A program made the translations under genes and the position numbers. Under the pieces are notes generated by a model. It was not told the DNA's origin and searched no databases. It worked only from the letters and a program-made list of their open reading frames with translations. DNA of 64,000 nucleotides from Nitrospina sp052156635 (GTDB taxonomy: Bacteria; Nitrospinota; Nitrospinia; Nitrospinales; Nitrospinaceae): NCBI RefSeq assembly GCF_052156635.1, contig NZ_JBQKUO010000003.1, forward strand, positions 1 to 64,000. The letters are read 5' to 3'. Positions 62,335 through 64,000 of the stretch are shown here, piece after piece. Position 1 is the first letter of the stretch. Every line of letters starts with the position of its first letter.

Positions 62335-62368
62335 TTGACTCCCTGTTTTTCTGTTTCATATTTATAAT
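62335..62368 (+). promoter_or_regulatory. Possible promoter of the 62396 gene
   Basis: TTGACT, then CATATT 16 bases on or a perfect TATAAT 22 bases on; one of them is likely the -10. The leader would be very short with the TATAAT choice. Confidence 0.35.
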
Positions 62369-62395
62369 GGTACCACCAATCGCCTGACAAAAGCC

Positions 62396-63460
62396 ATGGA
62401 CGTTCCTTACCAGTACAAACAATTCGATGCCGTCGTGGTGGCGGGGGAAGGCCTGCACAGCTACCAGGTCCTTCACCAGCATAAAGCGTTTCTCGAAATC
62501 GAAAACCGCTCCGTGGTGAGCTACGTCATCGACGCCCTGTTGAACGCACGGACGGTGCGCAACATCTACGTGGTCGGCAAGAAAAAAGAACTGCGCGAGC
62601 ACCTGCGGAGGGACGGGATCGACTTCAATCACCCGAAAACCATCACCCTGCTCGAGCAGAAGCAGTCGCTGTACGAGAACGTGTGGTTCGCTTATATGGA
62701 AAGCCTGCCGGAGCCGGTGCCGGAATCGCACCTCGAAAACTCCATTCACAAGGACAAGGCGATCCTGGTGGTGCCGTGCGATTCGCCGCTGATCACACCT
62801 CACGAAATCGATTATTTCATCGCGCACGCGGACACAGACAATTTCGATTACGTCCTGGGGCTGACGCCGGAGAAAGCGATGCGTCCGTTCTACCCTAAGA
62901 AGGGCCAACCCGGCATCAAGATGGCCTACCTGCATTTGAGGGAAGACAAATTCCGCATCAACAACATGCACCTGGTGAAACCGGGGCGCATCGAGAACCG
63001 GCATTATATCCAGACCATGTACCGGTACCGCTACCAGCGCGACATCAAGAACGTGGTCCGTTTCAGCATCGAGCTGTTCAAAAAGGACTGCTATCGCGGC
63101 TACCGGTTTTACCTGTGCCTGCTCGTGTGCCTGATGTGCGCCCGCCTGAAACTGGACCGGGTGGCGGACTGGGTTCGCCGCTGGGTGCCGAAACGCCACC
63201 TGGAGGGCTGGGTGTCGAAGGGCCTCAAGACCCGTTTCATGGGCCTGGTCACTCCCTTTCCGGGAACCACGCTGGACATCGACAACAACCGCGATTTCGA
63301 AGTGATGAAGCTCCGGTTCCGGGACTGGAGGCAATACCTGCGCGGGCTGGTGGAACGGTACCCCCTGCCGGAAGAATTGTCCCCTCACACGGCCATGCCA
63401 CGGGTTCCGGTTCCTTCCCGGATGGAGGCTTCCGGAAAAGACACCGAGACGGTCCGTTGA
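62396..63460 (+). CDS. MobA-like nucleotidyltransferase-domain protein
   Basis: 354 aa. Begins YKQFDAVVVAGEGLHSYQ, a variant of the LAAGxGxR loop of MobA/IspD-type nucleotidyltransferases; DKAILVVPCDSPLIT carries the metal-binding Asp. The C-terminal 150 residues (after about 215) are not in MobA/IspD and hold a short hydrophobic patch (YLCLLVCLMCA) in a basic region, which suggests membrane association. The NTP and acceptor cannot be named. It precedes lepA by 106 bp. Confidence 0.72.
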   Translation: MDVPYQYKQFDAVVVAGEGLHSYQVLHQHKAFLEIENRSVVSYVIDALLNARTVRNIYVVGKKKELREHLRRDGIDFNHPKTITLLEQKQSLYENVWFAYMESLPEPVPESHLENSIHKDKAILVVPCDSPLITPHEIDYFIAHADTDNFDYVLGLTPEKAMRPFYPKKGQPGIKMAYLHLREDKFRINNMHLVKPGRIENRHYIQTMYRYRYQRDIKNVVRFSIELFKKDCYRGYRFYLCLLVCLMCARLKLDRVADWVRRWVPKRHLEGWVSKGLKTRFMGLVTPFPGTTLDIDNNRDFEVMKLRFRDWRQYLRGLVERYPLPEELSPHTAMPRVPVPSRMEASGKDTETVR

Positions 63461-63516
63461 CCCACACCGGCCGAACCCGCCCTTTTCGTAAAAAGAAATA
63501 CGGCGCTTCCCATAAC

Positions 63517-63526
63517 TTGCTACAAT
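63517..63526 (+). promoter_or_regulatory. Probable lepA promoter (extended -10)
   Basis: TTGCTACAAT, with TG one base before TACAAT, but no matching -35. The start is near 63533, about 34 bases before lepA. Confidence 0.5.
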
Positions 63527-63566
63527 ACCGGGTCTGCCCAGAGCACACCCGAACCAATACCCCGAG

Positions 63567-64000
63567 ATGAACCAAACACACATTCGCAATTTTTCAATCA
63601 TCGCCCACATCGATCACGGGAAGTCCACCCTCGCGGACAAACTGATCCTGAAAACCGGTGCGCTCGAACAGCGCGTGTTCAAGGACCAGTACCTCGACAA
63701 CATGGACCTGGAGCGGGAACGCGGCATCACCATCAAGGCACAGACCGTGCGCCTGCCGTACCGCTCGCAAAAAGGCGACAACTACACTTTCAACATGATC
63801 GACACCCCGGGCCACGTGGACTTCTCCTATGAAGTGTCGCGCAGCCTTGCCGCCTGCGAGGGCGTCCTGCTGTTGATCGACGCGTCGCAGGGCATCCAGG
63901 CGCAGACCATCGCCAACGTCAACCTGGCCATGGCGGGCAACCTGACCATCATTCCCGTTATCAACAAGGTGGACCTGCCGAGCGCCGATCCGGACATGGT
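63567..64000 (+). CDS. lepA: Elongation factor 4 (LepA), 3' truncated by the window
   Basis: 144 codons present of the usual ~600. Translational GTPase that back-translocates ribosomes. RNFSIIAHIDHGKSTLADKL (P-loop), MDLERERGITIKAQTVRL (switch region typical of LepA), IDTPGHVDFSYEVSRSLAAC (G3) and NKVDLPSADP (G4). The start is ATG 63567. Confidence 0.97.
   Translation, partial: MNQTHIRNFSIIAHIDHGKSTLADKLILKTGALEQRVFKDQYLDNMDLERERGITIKAQTVRLPYRSQKGDNYTFNMIDTPGHVDFSYEVSRSLAACEGVLLLIDASQGIQAQTIANVNLAMAGNLTIIPVINKVDLPSADPDM

Overview
The window is 64 kb of densely packed bacterial chromosome with high G+C. It carries 59 supported protein genes and two tRNAs, and I see no prophage, transposase, plasmid or CRISPR signature. 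The cell is Gram-negative in type: there are lipoprotein lipoboxes, a periplasmic lytic transglycosylase, twin-arginine and Sec signal peptides, and a sigma-54 two-component system. The gene mix (class II B12-dependent ribonucleotide reductase, NAD-type 6-phosphogluconate dehydrogenase, split glycine decarboxylase, many TPR proteins, two sulfite-oxidase-like molybdoenzymes) would fit an environmental lineage such as Nitrospinota. No gene here is diagnostic, so that placement is a low-confidence inference.

Layout. 0.1-3.1 kb: polyprenyl-phosphate sugar transferase and two GDP-mannose 4,6-dehydratase homologues. 3.1-7.9 kb: VanZ-like protein, a cNMP-PAS-GGDEF-EAL protein, a helical-repeat-like protein, a cupin and an exported coiled-coil protein. 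8.1-9.4 kb: tRNA-Lys and tRNA-Glu divergent from ilvE. 9.4-14.8 kb: ~100-bp tandem repeats, then fmdB, an NtrB/NtrC pair and two AstE/AspA-like proteins, the second without the metal site. 14.8-19.1 kb: TrmN6-like methyltransferase overlapping a miaA that continues in frame into a lytic transglycosylase. 19.2-23.5 kb: arsR divergent from an ECF sigma/anti-sigma pair and arsM, then an exported protein and a sulfite-oxidase-like enzyme. 23.6-26.9 kb: gnd-zwf-pgl on the minus strand. 27-31.8 kb: an unknown protein, a TVP38 membrane protein and two repeat proteins. 31.9-35.2 kb: pstSCAB. 35.4-39.2 kb: methyltransferase, an internally duplicated membrane protein, and two lipoproteins. 39.3-44.8 kb: nrdJ with tandem NrdR boxes, a possibly structured intergenic segment and an exported transglutaminase-like protein. 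45-50.8 kb: guaB-guaA, SUMF1-domain protein, Tat molybdoenzyme, acyltransferase. 50.9-59.3 kb: membrane pentapeptide-repeat protein, two flavin disulfide oxidoreductases flanking a Rieske-like protein with altered ligands, TPR protein, lipoprotein and an alpha/beta hydrolase. 59.3-62.2 kb: gcvT-gcvH-gcvPA. 62.4-64 kb: MobA-like nucleotidyltransferase and the start of lepA.

How the parts connect. Several sets are clear pathways: NADPH supply through zwf/pgl/gnd, guanine nucleotide synthesis through guaB/guaA, deoxynucleotide supply through NrdR-controlled nrdJ, phosphate uptake through pstSCAB, one-carbon metabolism through gcvT/H/PA (gcvPB is not beside them), and arsenic methylation through arsR/arsM. 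The most unusual things I see are the MiaA-lytic transglycosylase open frame, the metal-site-less AstE partner, the Rieske-like protein with C-x2-C and H-x2-H pairs, a predicted leaderless arsR promoter, the duplicated membrane protein and the structured-looking segment beside nrdJ. I found no defence system or large novel cluster.
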